This document shows, piece by piece, positions 1-5,504 of a DNA stretch of 6,924 bases; position 1 is the stretch's first letter, and each line of letters begins with the position of its first letter. The DNA comes from QHCE01 sp038260095. Lineage in GTDB: Bacteria > Actinomycetota > Actinomycetes > Mycobacteriales > QHCE01. The translations under genes and the position numbers were made by a program. The notes beneath the pieces were generated by a model that saw only the letters and a program-made list of their open reading frames with translations, was not told the origin of the DNA and did no database searches. The DNA lies in assembly GCA_038260095.1 (NCBI GenBank), contig JBBSOC010000087.1, positions 1 through 6,924 on the forward strand, read 5' to 3'.

Positions 1-1
1 A

Positions 2-109
2 AAGGTATTGCTAGCTATTTCTGCTGCCCGCACCGGATACCGTAGCTACGTTACTCAGGTAGCGCGGTATCTGAGTACAACGAACGCGAAAGGCGAACTG
101 GGCGAGTAA
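2..109 (+). CDS. Possible C-terminal end of an unidentified upstream gene (partial)
   Basis: This + frame is open from the window edge to a TAA at 107-109 (35 codons), while the other five frames are interrupted within the first 57 bases. The peptide ends in STTNAKGELGE and has a helical-looking stretch before that (ARTGYRSYVTQVARYL). I do not recognise a family. It is not the end of a proline dehydrogenase or of a PucR-type regulator as I know them. The stop lies only 35 bases before the pruA start, with no obvious promoter between, so co-transcription with pruA is possible. An open stretch this short can arise by chance in GC-rich DNA, so the call is tentative. Confidence 0.35.
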   Translation, partial: KVLLAISAARTGYRSYVTQVARYLSTTNAKGELGE

Positions 110-132
110 ACGCCTTGTGAGGATGCCGTGCC

Positions 133-136
133 AGGA
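133..136 (+). promoter_or_regulatory. Ribosome binding site choosing the pruA start at 145
   Basis: AGGA at 133-136 sits eight bases before the ATG at 145. The in-frame ATG at 136 overlaps this element, and its own best upstream purine run (GAGGA, 118-122) is 13 bases away. The 145 start also gives a protein of 543 residues, the length of the mycobacterial homologue, with a similar N-terminus. Confidence 0.55.
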
Positions 137-144
137 TGGTGAAC

Positions 145-1776
145 ATGGACGGTTTGGCGGCGCTTCCCCATCCTCGCAATGAGCTGGTGCGCGACTACGT
201 GCCTGGTAGCCCTGAGGTAGTAGCCGTGCAGGCCGAGCTAGTCCGTCTGCGCTCTGAACGCCCTGAACTCACGTGCACCATCGCCGGCCAGCAGCGCAGC
301 GGTGGTGGTGAGCCGCTCGACGTGGTGGAGCCGCACAACCACGCCCACGTGCTGGGCACACTGCACCAGGCCAGCCCGGCCGATGTCGGCGACGCGGTCG
401 ACGCGGCGCTGGCCGCCGGAGCCGCTTGGCGGGAGCTGCACTACACCGAGCGAGCCGCGGTGTTGTTGCGTGCCGCTGATCTGTTGGCCGGGCCGCGGCG
501 GCCGACGCTGAACGCCGCCACCATGCTGGGGCAATCCAAGTCGGTGTTTCAAGCTGAGATCGACGCCGCCTGCGAGCTGATTGACTTTCTGCGCTTCAAC
601 GTCAGTTTCGGTGAGCGGTTGCTGACCGAGCGGCTCAACTCCCCGCCGGGTAGCTGGAATCGGTTCGACCACCGGCCGCTGGAAGGTTTCGTGCTGGCCA
701 TAACGCCGTTCAACTTCACCGCGATCGCCGGAAACTTGCCGTTGGCACCGGCGCTGATGGGAAACACCGTGGTGTGGAAACCCTCACCCACCCAACAACT
801 GGCCGCGCATTACACGATGCGGCTACTGGAAACCGCGGGACTGCCACCGGGTGTGATCAATCTGGTGACCGGAGATGGGGTGGCGGTATCCCAGGTCGCG
901 GTGCCGCATCGTGATCTTGCCGGTATCCACTTCACCGGCTCTACAGGAACGTTCCAGCAGTTGTGGGCAACCGTGGGGGAGAACATCGGCCGCTATCGCG
1001 GATATCCGCGCCTGGTCGGTGAGACCGGTGGTAAAGACTTCGTCATCGCGCACCCCAGCGCTGGCGGCCTCATCGAGGAGCTGTGTGCCGCACTGGTGCG
1101 TGGTGCGTTTGAATACCAGGGGCAGAAATGCTCCGCGGCTTCCCGGGCATACATCCCGCGTTCCATTTGGCCGCAGCTGCGCGATCGATTGGTAGCGGCA
1201 ACCGAAGACATCAGCTACGGAAACGTGGCTGACCTCAAAAACTTCGGTGGCGCGGTGATTGACCGGCGGGCCTACGATCGCGCGGCCGCGGTGATCGCCG
1301 CGCTGCGCGCCGATCCTGCCTGTCGCATTATCGCCGGCGGCGGTGTCGATGACCGAGTGGGTTACTTCGTACAGCCCACGATTGTGGAGTGCGATGACCC
1401 GGAGCACGACGTATTCATGACGGAGTATTTTGCACCAATTCTGGCGGTGCATATCTTCGCCGATCCGCGGTATGACGATGTTGTGGCGCAAGCTGCCGAC
1501 GTGGCACCGTATGCACTTACCGGCGCGGTGTGGGGGGCCGATCGCCCGGCGATCGCGGCCTCGCTACAGGCGTTGCGATACGCCGCCGGAAACATATACG
1601 TCAATGACAAGCCCACCGGGGCCACCGTGGGTCAGCAGCCGTTCGGTGGGGCTCGGGCTAGTGGCACTAACGACAAAGCCGGCAGCGGTTTCAATCTGAT
1701 GCGCTGGGTCTCGCCCCGAGTAATCAAGGAGACGTTCGTTCCATCGCGAGATTACCGTTACCCTCACATGGGGTAG
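145..1776 (+). CDS. pruA: L-glutamate gamma-semialdehyde (delta-1-pyrroline-5-carboxylate) dehydrogenase
   Basis: PruA (RocA) oxidises glutamate gamma-semialdehyde, the open form of pyrroline-5-carboxylate, to glutamate with NAD+. It is the second step of proline breakdown and the last of arginine/ornithine breakdown, in the cytosol. The 543-residue protein is a full-length aldehyde dehydrogenase: TPFNFT with the oxyanion Asn190, ETGGKDF with general-base Glu293, and YQGQKCS with nucleophile Cys329. A cofactor-binding MTEYFAP segment (Glu427, Phe429) and the family's substrate loop VNDKPTGATVGQQPFGG (residues 487-503) follow. The end (YRYPHMG) is typical of this branch. Other in-frame starts are ATG 136 and GTG 139. 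In mycobacteria pruA is followed by the proline dehydrogenase gene pruB. Here an ABC transporter follows instead, so the first enzyme must be encoded elsewhere or upstream. No frameshift or lost active-site residue is seen. Confidence 0.97.
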   Translation: MDGLAALPHPRNELVRDYVPGSPEVVAVQAELVRLRSERPELTCTIAGQQRSGGGEPLDVVEPHNHAHVLGTLHQASPADVGDAVDAALAAGAAWRELHYTERAAVLLRAADLLAGPRRPTLNAATMLGQSKSVFQAEIDAACELIDFLRFNVSFGERLLTERLNSPPGSWNRFDHRPLEGFVLAITPFNFTAIAGNLPLAPALMGNTVVWKPSPTQQLAAHYTMRLLETAGLPPGVINLVTGDGVAVSQVAVPHRDLAGIHFTGSTGTFQQLWATVGENIGRYRGYPRLVGETGGKDFVIAHPSAGGLIEELCAALVRGAFEYQGQKCSAASRAYIPRSIWPQLRDRLVAATEDISYGNVADLKNFGGAVIDRRAYDRAAAVIAALRADPACRIIAGGGVDDRVGYFVQPTIVECDDPEHDVFMTEYFAPILAVHIFADPRYDDVVAQAADVAPYALTGAVWGADRPAIAASLQALRYAAGNIYVNDKPTGATVGQQPFGGARASGTNDKAGSGFNLMRWVSPRVIKETFVPSRDYRYPHMG

Positions 1777-1840
1777 CTCTAACTGTCATGTTTAGGTACC
1801 CGCTTGGTGTCGGCTCAGCAACTCCTCAGACTGGTGATAG

Positions 1841-2713
1841 GTGGTGGGTTCCCTGCGATCTGCACGACGCGCCGATCAGGCGCCTTCGGCAGTGCTGCTG
1901 AACGGGGTCAGCAAGCGGTACCAGCTGCGCGGTCCACTAGTGCTGCGAGACATCGAGTGCAGTATGCAACCAGGCACCCTGACTCATGTGCAGGGTGATA
2001 ACGGGTGCGGGAAGAGCACCTTGCTGCGCATTTTGGCCGGGGTCACCGTACCTACCCGCGGTCGGATCACAGGGCTGCCCGCGCGGGTGGGATACGTGCC
2101 GGAGCGTTTTCCGCCGGGCCTGCGGTTCACCGTCCGTCAGTATCTGGGTCACCTGGGTCGGATCCGTGCTCTGCCAGATCGTCTGACAGCCGCGCGCAGC
2201 GGAGAGCTGCTGGACCTGCTAGGTGCGCCACAGATCGCCGACACTCCAATGTGGGAGCTATCCAAAGGCACCAGCCAGAAGGTGGCGATTGCGCAGGCGC
2301 TGGTCGCTGACCCGGCATGGTTGATTCTTGACGAGGCGTTCACTGGACTGGACCGCAGCGCGCAGCTTGCCCTTATGGAGCAGGTGCGAGCGTGCCGGAA
2401 TGCCGGCGGAGCCGTGGTCTTCACCGATCACGGTCAGCGGGCTCGGGCTCGGGCACTGGCTCCGGATTCGAGTCTGGTGCTCGTTGCCGGTGCCCTCCAG
2501 CCCCAGGAAACCGCGCCTCTCGAGCGGGTGATGCTCGTGGTACTGGCTGGTCAACCCGAGAGTTTCGACGTGGCCGGACATCCAGGTGTACGACACATCG
2601 AAACCACTTCCAATAGCATCCTCCTGCACGTCGACGCCGAGGATTGCGACGCGGTACTTGCTAAGGCGTTGCAGAACGGGCTATCCGTTCGGTGTGTGGA
2701 GTCAGTCGGATGA
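1841..2713 (+). CDS. ABC transporter ATP-binding protein
   Basis: This is the cytoplasmic nucleotide-binding subunit of an ABC transporter; hydrolysis of ATP would drive the membrane partner encoded next (2710-3360). In the 290-residue protein I see Walker A GDNGCGKST (52-60), a Q-loop region GYVPERF with Glu88 in place of the usual Gln, signature LSKGTSQ (140-146), Walker B LILDEA (161-166), D-loop GLD (169-171) and switch His197 (FTDHGQR). About 65 residues after position 225 form a separate C-terminal domain, perhaps regulatory. The arrangement resembles exporters with one ATPase and one ABC-2-like permease. A stop at 1838-1840 makes GTG 1841 the earliest start. There is no good Shine-Dalgarno, and GTG 1844 or GTG 1892 (just before the LLNGVSKRY strand) are alternatives. 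It lies 64 bases after pruA, so co-transcription is possible but unproven. The substrate cannot be inferred. Confidence 0.93.
   Translation: MVGSLRSARRADQAPSAVLLNGVSKRYQLRGPLVLRDIECSMQPGTLTHVQGDNGCGKSTLLRILAGVTVPTRGRITGLPARVGYVPERFPPGLRFTVRQYLGHLGRIRALPDRLTAARSGELLDLLGAPQIADTPMWELSKGTSQKVAIAQALVADPAWLILDEAFTGLDRSAQLALMEQVRACRNAGGAVVFTDHGQRARARALAPDSSLVLVAGALQPQETAPLERVMLVVLAGQPESFDVAGHPGVRHIETTSNSILLHVDAEDCDAVLAKALQNGLSVRCVESVG
2698..2701 (+). promoter_or_regulatory. Ribosome binding site for the permease start at 2710
   Basis: GGAG at 2698-2701 is eight bases before ATG 2710, inside the 3' end of the ATPase gene. It supports 2710 over the in-frame ATG at 2692, which has no comparable element and would give a longer overlap. 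Confidence 0.6.
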
Positions 2714-3360
2714 GCGCACTGTGTCGCTATCAGCTCGCGGGCTTTCTGCGCTCGCAACGATGGGTACCACCGCTGCTGGTCTATGTACTGTTGCTCGCGC
2801 TGGTTTACGCCGACGCCTCGGGCCCCGCGGTCCCCTCCTACGGGGTAACCGCGGTCGCCTTGTTCCCCGTCGCGGCCTGGGTGACTCGAACGCTGCTCAG
2901 CACGGAAGACCCGATCGCCAGGCAAATCACCGCCGCGGCCGCCCGGGGCCAGCTGCGGGTGCAGGCCGCGCTGTTAACCTCCGCCGTGATCGCGGCACTC
3001 CCGCTGGTTGTGCTCGCTGTTGGCTGGGCGGCGCTGGCCAATCCCGCTGCCGTCCATGGCTGGAGGACCTGGCTCGGGGGTCTGGGTATCCACCTCGTGT
3101 TCGCCTTGGCCGGCACTGGGCTTGGCGCACTAGCGGGACCACCCATTTTGCACCGACTCGGTGCGGCCGTGCTCGGCATCACGACGGTCACTCTATTGAG
3201 CATTATCATCCCCGCCTCGCCGGTCGCCTGGGCGCTTCGCGTTCTCGAGCACAACCCCCGACACGGGTTTACGACTGCTATAACCCCGTCGATTGCCTTC
3301 CTGCTTAGCATCACCGCGGTTGCCATCTTCGCCTCTTTAGCTACCGCCCGCCGTAGCTGA
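2710..3360 (+). CDS. ABC transporter membrane (permease) protein, six predicted TM helices
   Basis: This is an integral membrane protein of 216 residues, and the probable partner of the ATPase at 1841-2713, whose TGA it overlaps by four bases (ATGA). Such overlap implies translational coupling and equal dosage. By hydrophobicity I place six transmembrane segments at about 19-34, 44-60, 86-109, 123-143, 151-172 and 190-210. A short basic N-terminus (RYQLAGFLRSQR) precedes the first helix and an ARRS tail follows the last. There is no signal peptide, ATPase motif or conserved catalytic residue. The size and helix count fit a small ABC-2-like permease that would dimerise. I cannot assign a named family from sequence reading alone, so the role rests on gene context and topology. 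The strongly charged stretch between helices 2 and 3 (TEDPIARQITAAAARGQ) could be the coupling helix region. Confidence 0.85.
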   Translation: MSALCRYQLAGFLRSQRWVPPLLVYVLLLALVYADASGPAVPSYGVTAVALFPVAAWVTRTLLSTEDPIARQITAAAARGQLRVQAALLTSAVIAALPLVVLAVGWAALANPAAVHGWRTWLGGLGIHLVFALAGTGLGALAGPPILHRLGAAVLGITTVTLLSIIIPASPVAWALRVLEHNPRHGFTTAITPSIAFLLSITAVAIFASLATARRS

Positions 3361-3411
3361 AGATTCATCTGCCCAGCACTTTCCACAAGCCCGATGGCTA
3401 CCTAGTCCTCC

Positions 3412-3435
3412 GTGTATGCTTTTATGCATGCACAC
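3412..3435 (+). promoter_or_regulatory. Candidate promoter/operator of the MazEF-like operon
   Basis: GTGTATGC (3412-3419) faces GCATGCACAC (3426-3435) across six bases: GTGT and ATGC pair with ACAC and GCAT, with an extra GC in the right arm. A -10-like TATGCT (3415-3420) lies in the left arm, and I see no -35. A transcript beginning seven or so bases downstream would start close to ATG 3428, which fits a leaderless mRNA. An imperfect dyad over a TA promoter is where antitoxin autorepression normally acts. This is inference; the repeat is short. Confidence 0.4.
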
Positions 3436-3652
3436 AAGTATGAGAGTGTCGATGCCGAATCGGGACCTGTTGGCCAGGATCGCAGCCGATGAACTGGGCG
3501 GCGTCAGTCTGGACGAGGCGCTGCGGATTGTGCTGTTCCAGCGCGAGACCGTGTCCGCGATTGCCCGACTTGAGGCTGATCCCGAGGCGCTGGCCGAGTA
3601 TCAGCGAGAGGCGGCACAGTGGGCGGAGCTAGACGCGGCGGTGCGCGAATGA
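3428..3652 (+). CDS. Small antitoxin of a MazEF-like pair, ribbon-helix-helix-like
   Basis: This 74-residue acidic protein lies immediately upstream of a MazF toxin gene, overlapping its start by ATGA, and so is the likely cognate antitoxin. The first part reads as a possible ribbon-helix-helix DNA-binding unit: strand MRVSMP, helix NRDLLARIAADEL, turn GG, helix VSLDEALRIVLFQ. The acidic C-terminal half, with LEADPEALAEYQREAAQWAELD, looks like the disordered or helical toxin-neutralising tail of such antitoxins. In-frame ATGs occur at 3416, 3428, 3440 and 3452. None has a proper Shine-Dalgarno. I prefer 3428 because it keeps the N-terminal strand and fits a leaderless transcript from the -10-like TATGCT at 3415-3420. 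The family assignment is by neighbour and fold pattern, not by a diagnostic motif. Confidence 0.75.
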   Translation: MHTSMRVSMPNRDLLARIAADELGGVSLDEALRIVLFQRETVSAIARLEADPEALAEYQREAAQWAELDAAVRE

Positions 3653-3996
3653 CTCCACGCCCTGCACTCGCCCCCTGGCAGGTCTGGTGGTGTGAATTTG
3701 ATCCGCAGGTCGGTACCGAGCAGGCTGGACGCCGTCCGGCGATAGTAGTGGGAACCCTGCTGGCGTGCTCCTTACCGAACCAGCTTGCGGTTGTGGTGCC
3801 CTGCACGAGCACAAACCGCAACGCGCCGTGGCAGCCGAGGGTTATGCTCGCTGGTCGAGCCGGATACGCGATGTGCGATCAGATCAAGGCCGTCTCAAGA
3901 GGCCGGCTTGTGTCGCGCCATAAAGCCGACGCGATAAGCCAACCGGAACGTGAGGCAATCCGATTCGCGCTCCGACAGCTCGTTGACATCGCTTAA
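3649..3996 (+). CDS. mazF: MazF/PemK-family toxin, sequence-specific endoribonuclease
   Basis: MazF-family toxins cut single-stranded RNA, mainly mRNA, at short sequence motifs and slow growth when the antitoxin decays. The 115-residue protein has the normal family length and order: WWCEFDPQVGTEQAGRRPAIVV (residues 13-34, with the conserved Gly22, Glu24 and Arg28/Arg29), the strand VVVPCTSTNRN with Thr53 at the usual catalytic Ser/Thr position, then MCDQIKAVSRGRL (75-87). A C-terminal helix (EREAIRFALRQL) closes the fold. The active-site Arg and Thr are both present, so it looks functional. The ATG at 3649 overlaps the antitoxin TGA and has no strong ribosome binding site, so translation is probably coupled. 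A longer in-frame start exists at 3619 but would run deep into the antitoxin gene. The RNA target cannot be predicted. Confidence 0.93.
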   Translation: MTPRPALAPWQVWWCEFDPQVGTEQAGRRPAIVVGTLLACSLPNQLAVVVPCTSTNRNAPWQPRVMLAGRAGYAMCDQIKAVSRGRLVSRHKADAISQPEREAIRFALRQLVDIA

Positions 3997-4013
3997 CGAG
4001 GTAGTGCACTAAT

Positions 4014-4049
4014 AAAAATTTTTGCACAAGTTCTCTTAACTTGGCAAAA
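4014..4049 (-). terminator. Intrinsic terminator of the Uma2-family gene, between convergent genes
   Basis: TTTTGC (4020-4025) plus CAAGTT (4027-4032) pair with AACTTG (4038-4043) plus GCAAAA (4044-4049): a 12-bp stem with one bulged A (4026) and a five-base loop CTCTT. On the - strand the stem is followed by a U-tract from the A-run at 4014-4018, the classic terminator form. On the + strand GC-rich sequence follows, so any effect on mazF read-through would rely on the hairpin alone. It is 68 bases beyond the Uma2 stop and 24 bases beyond the mazF stop. Confidence 0.65.
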
Positions 4050-4116
4050 TGCGCTGCCGCTGAAGAACCCAACACCGGAGCATTTCACACAGAGCAATGC
4101 AAACGATTACGTGACA

Positions 4117-4707
4117 CTAGCTTGTCGGGTTTAGGCCGGCGATGAGCTTGTTGGGGACGATAGTGATGGCAAACGGCTGTGTGGCGTGAAACGGTTCGTC
4201 ACCGATGACGTGGGCTATCTGGTGATACTCCCCGTTGTCACCCCGTTCGTACACGAACAGCGCCGGAGCCAACGGATCGATCACCCAGTAGGACTGGGCG
4301 CCAAACCGGTCGTAGGCGGCTTTCTTCAGGTTGAGGTCGATCAGCGCAGTGCTGGGCGAGAGGATCTCTACGGCTAGTACTGGTGCGGTGGGTAGGCCGG
4401 CGTGCGTAAGGTCGTCGTACCGGGCGACTAGAACGTCGGGTTGCAGCTCGGTCTTGTCATCTGCCGGCCACACCGCGAACGGGGCGCCGAGCACGCGAAA
4501 CTGCGGCGGGCATGCCTGGCGCAGCCGCATCGCGAGGTCTAACTGCGCCTCTTGATGCGGCCAGCTGGGGGCTGGAGTCACGATGAGTACCCCGTCCAGT
4601 AGTTCGTATCGGTGGCCGTCATCGGGCATCTCGGCGAGGTCGTGAATTGTCAACGGCTGCCCATAAGGCAGAGCGGTCGCGGTGTTCGCAGCGGTCATGG
4701 TTCCCAT
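4117..4707 (-). CDS. Uma2-family (DUF820) predicted PD-(D/E)XK endonuclease
   Basis: The protein belongs to the Uma2 family, a restriction-endonuclease-like fold abundant in cyanobacteria and actinomycetes, whose biological role is largely unknown. In the 196 residues I see the family landmarks in order: RYELLDGVL (Glu35), LQPDVLV (Asp91), VLAVEILSPST (Glu114), DLNLKKAAYDRFG (Lys128/129) and YWVIDP (140-145). Asp91, Glu114 and a following Lys form the expected metal and phosphodiester site, so the enzyme core appears intact. Length is normal for the family. ATG 4707 is preceded by GAGGAGG; ATG 4698 is a possible alternative. It stands alone, convergent with mazF and 118 bases downstream of vapC on the same strand. 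Nothing in the sequence shows its substrate. Some relatives are carried in multiple copies on mobile DNA. Confidence 0.9.
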   Translation of the reverse strand: MGTMTAANTATALPYGQPLTIHDLAEMPDDGHRYELLDGVLIVTPAPSWPHQEAQLDLAMRLRQACPPQFRVLGAPFAVWPADDKTELQPDVLVARYDDLTHAGLPTAPVLAVEILSPSTALIDLNLKKAAYDRFGAQSYWVIDPLAPALFVYERGDNGEYHQIAHVIGDEPFHATQPFAITIVPNKLIAGLNPTS

Positions 4708-4711
4708 CGTG

Positions 4712-4717
4712 CCTCCT
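4712..4717 (-). promoter_or_regulatory. Strong Shine-Dalgarno for the Uma2-family gene
   Basis: Read on the - strand this is AGGAGG within GAGGAGGC, four bases before ATG 4707 and thirteen before ATG 4698. Counting from the outer GAGG the spacing to 4707 is seven, so 4707 is the better start. It is the best ribosome site in the window and contrasts with the weak or absent sites of both antitoxins. Confidence 0.6.
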
Positions 4718-4798
4718 CGACGTCATAAACGCTAATCCTGCTCCCGCGCGGCCGATCGTAGGAGATTGTCCACAGTGAGTACTTAGCCCACAGCGGAA

Positions 4799-4835
4799 GC
4801 GAGCCGGACGCCGTTGGTCGTTCCATTAGGCTCGC
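4799..4835 (-). terminator. Hairpin at the vapC stop codon, terminator-like
   Basis: GCGAGCC (4799-4805) pairs perfectly with GGCTCGC (4829-4835). Inside it GGACG (4806-4810) pairs with CGTTCC (4819-4824) leaving one bulged base, around an eight-base loop. The outer arm begins just before the vapC TAA (4826-4828). No U-tract follows on either strand, a form common in GC-rich actinomycetes but weaker evidence of termination. It could instead protect the vapBC mRNA end or reduce read-through into the Uma2 gene. Confidence 0.5.
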
Positions 4836-5194
4836 GGCGCCTTCGGTTCTAACCCGACAACCTTTGCCGCCTGGTACATGCGATGGTCATAGGTGACGAG
4901 CATTGTGGCGCGGATGCTGAGGGCTGTGGCCACATGAACGGCATCCAAGCTTCGTAGCGCTCCAGGTAGACGCCCCGCAGCTAATAGAACGGCTCGAGCT
5001 ACGGGTATCAGCGATAACCCTTCAAGCAGCTGATCTACGGCAGGCGCTGCTTGCGGCACGGCTCGATACAGTTCGGTGATCGCTAGCTCGCTGGAAGCTA
5101 GTCGTCCATGGCTGCGCACAAAGTCGGTCATGACCGCCGATTCGGCCTCCGCCACGACGAGCTTGACGAGTGCTGAGGTGTCGCAGTAAATCAA
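4826..5194 (-). CDS. vapC: PIN-domain ribonuclease toxin, VapC family
   Basis: VapC toxins are Mg2+-dependent ribonucleases that cut tRNA or rRNA and are held inactive by a bound antitoxin. The 122-residue protein has the complete PIN acidic set: Asp5 in MIYCDTSALVKL, Glu41 in AITELYRA, Asp84 in LRSLDAVHVATAL and Asp103 in VTYDHRMYQAA, so it looks catalytically intact. Translation starts at TTG (5192-5194), which overlaps the vapB TGA as TTGA. No ATG is available that would keep Asp5. An AGGAAG at 5199-5204 supports this start. Coupling with a weak start codon should keep toxin synthesis below antitoxin synthesis. The target RNA cannot be told from sequence. Confidence 0.93.
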   Translation of the reverse strand: MIYCDTSALVKLVVAEAESAVMTDFVRSHGRLASSELAITELYRAVPQAAPAVDQLLEGLSLIPVARAVLLAAGRLPGALRSLDAVHVATALSIRATMLVTYDHRMYQAAKVVGLEPKAPRA

Positions 5195-5457
5195 CGTTCT
5201 TCCTGACGTAGCGCAGCGAGGGCGTCGCTGCCACGAGTGCTGATTGGGCCTACTGGTGGACGCCAGTCGCGCAGCCCTCGTGGGTTACTGGGCGGCGGCA
5301 CATTCACATCTACATGGTGCTCCGCCAGAATAGCCGGAATAAGGTGGCCCACGATCTGGTCTCGTCGGGTCAGGACAATCGTTTCACCTGAGTCGAGACG
5401 GTCCACGATAGCGCGAGTGTGTCGAGCTAGTTCTCGAGTACTTATTACACTGGTCAT
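5191..5457 (-). CDS. vapB: Phd/YefM-type antitoxin partner of VapC
   Basis: This 88-residue protein is the antitoxin of the downstream PIN toxin: it would bind and block VapC and repress the shared promoter. The N-terminal half has the Phd/YefM pattern: MTSVISTRELARHT, helix RAIVDRLDSGE, then TIVLTRRDQIVGHLIPA. The C-terminal part is Pro-rich (VNVPPPSNP) and ends in a charged helix (SDALAALRQEER), the expected toxin-binding tail. I choose ATG 5457 rather than the in-frame ATG at 5466 because MTSVISTREL is the usual family start, and because the ATG at 5466 lies within a perfect -10 box, placing the transcript start near 5457. Neither start has a Shine-Dalgarno. It lies downstream of the FtsK-like gene on the same strand but carries its own promoter. 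Confidence 0.9.
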   Translation of the reverse strand: MTSVISTRELARHTRAIVDRLDSGETIVLTRRDQIVGHLIPAILAEHHVDVNVPPPSNPRGLRDWRPPVGPISTRGSDALAALRQEER

Positions 5458-5464
5458 GTCAGAC

Positions 5465-5470
5465 ATTATA
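5465..5470 (-). promoter_or_regulatory. Promoter -10 box of vapBC (leaderless transcript)
   Basis: The - strand reads TATAAT, a perfect sigma-70/SigA -10 hexamer, ending seven bases before ATG 5457. The transcript would start at or next to the A of that ATG, giving a leaderless mRNA, a common form in actinomycetes. No convincing -35 (TTGACA-like) is found 16-18 bases upstream. Confidence 0.65.
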
Positions 5471-5471
5471 G

Positions 5472-5482
5472 CTGACAGTCAG
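5472..5482. promoter_or_regulatory. Candidate VapB operator palindrome
   Basis: CTGACAGTCAG is a perfect 11-base palindrome (5-bp arms around one central base), one base upstream of the vapBC -10 box. A repressor here would sit between -10 and -35 and block RNA polymerase, matching the usual autoregulation of Phd/VapB antitoxins. The site is inferred from position and symmetry. Confidence 0.5.
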
Positions 5483-5504
5483 AAAAATCCATGCCACATT
5501 GCTG

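Noticed and set aside
823..1491. Long open frame of 222 codons antisense to pruA
   Set aside because: It lies wholly inside pruA, whose product is unmistakable. The antisense translation has no recognisable motif and is explained by GC-rich codon bias.
1757..1777. Hairpin at the pruA stop codon (GTTACCC with GGGTAGC, seven-base loop)
   Set aside because: The stem is short, includes a G-U pair, lies partly inside coding sequence and has no U-tract, so I do not call it a terminator.
2586..3308. 240-codon + frame overlapping the end of the ATPase gene and most of the permease gene
   Set aside because: The product is low-complexity Arg/Gly/Ala-rich, while the other frame gives a coherent six-helix membrane protein with a proper start and ribosome site.
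2838..3386. 182-codon frame antisense to the permease gene
   Set aside because: Ala/Ser/Thr-rich shadow translation of a hydrophobic gene; no motif or ribosome site supports it.
3504..3821. Antisense frame across the MazEF-like genes
   Set aside because: The toxin and antitoxin frames have family motifs and an ATGA overlap; the antisense product is Pro/Arg-rich with no motif.
4050..4116. Search for a tRNA or attachment site downstream of mazF
   Set aside because: No cloverleaf, no TTCRA-type loop and no direct repeat matching the other side of the TA cluster could be seen.
4717..4790. Possible Uma2 promoter with - strand TACGAT (4755-4760) as a -10
   Set aside because: The -10 match is common in such DNA and the nearest -35-like TGGACA is only six bases away, so no promoter is assigned.
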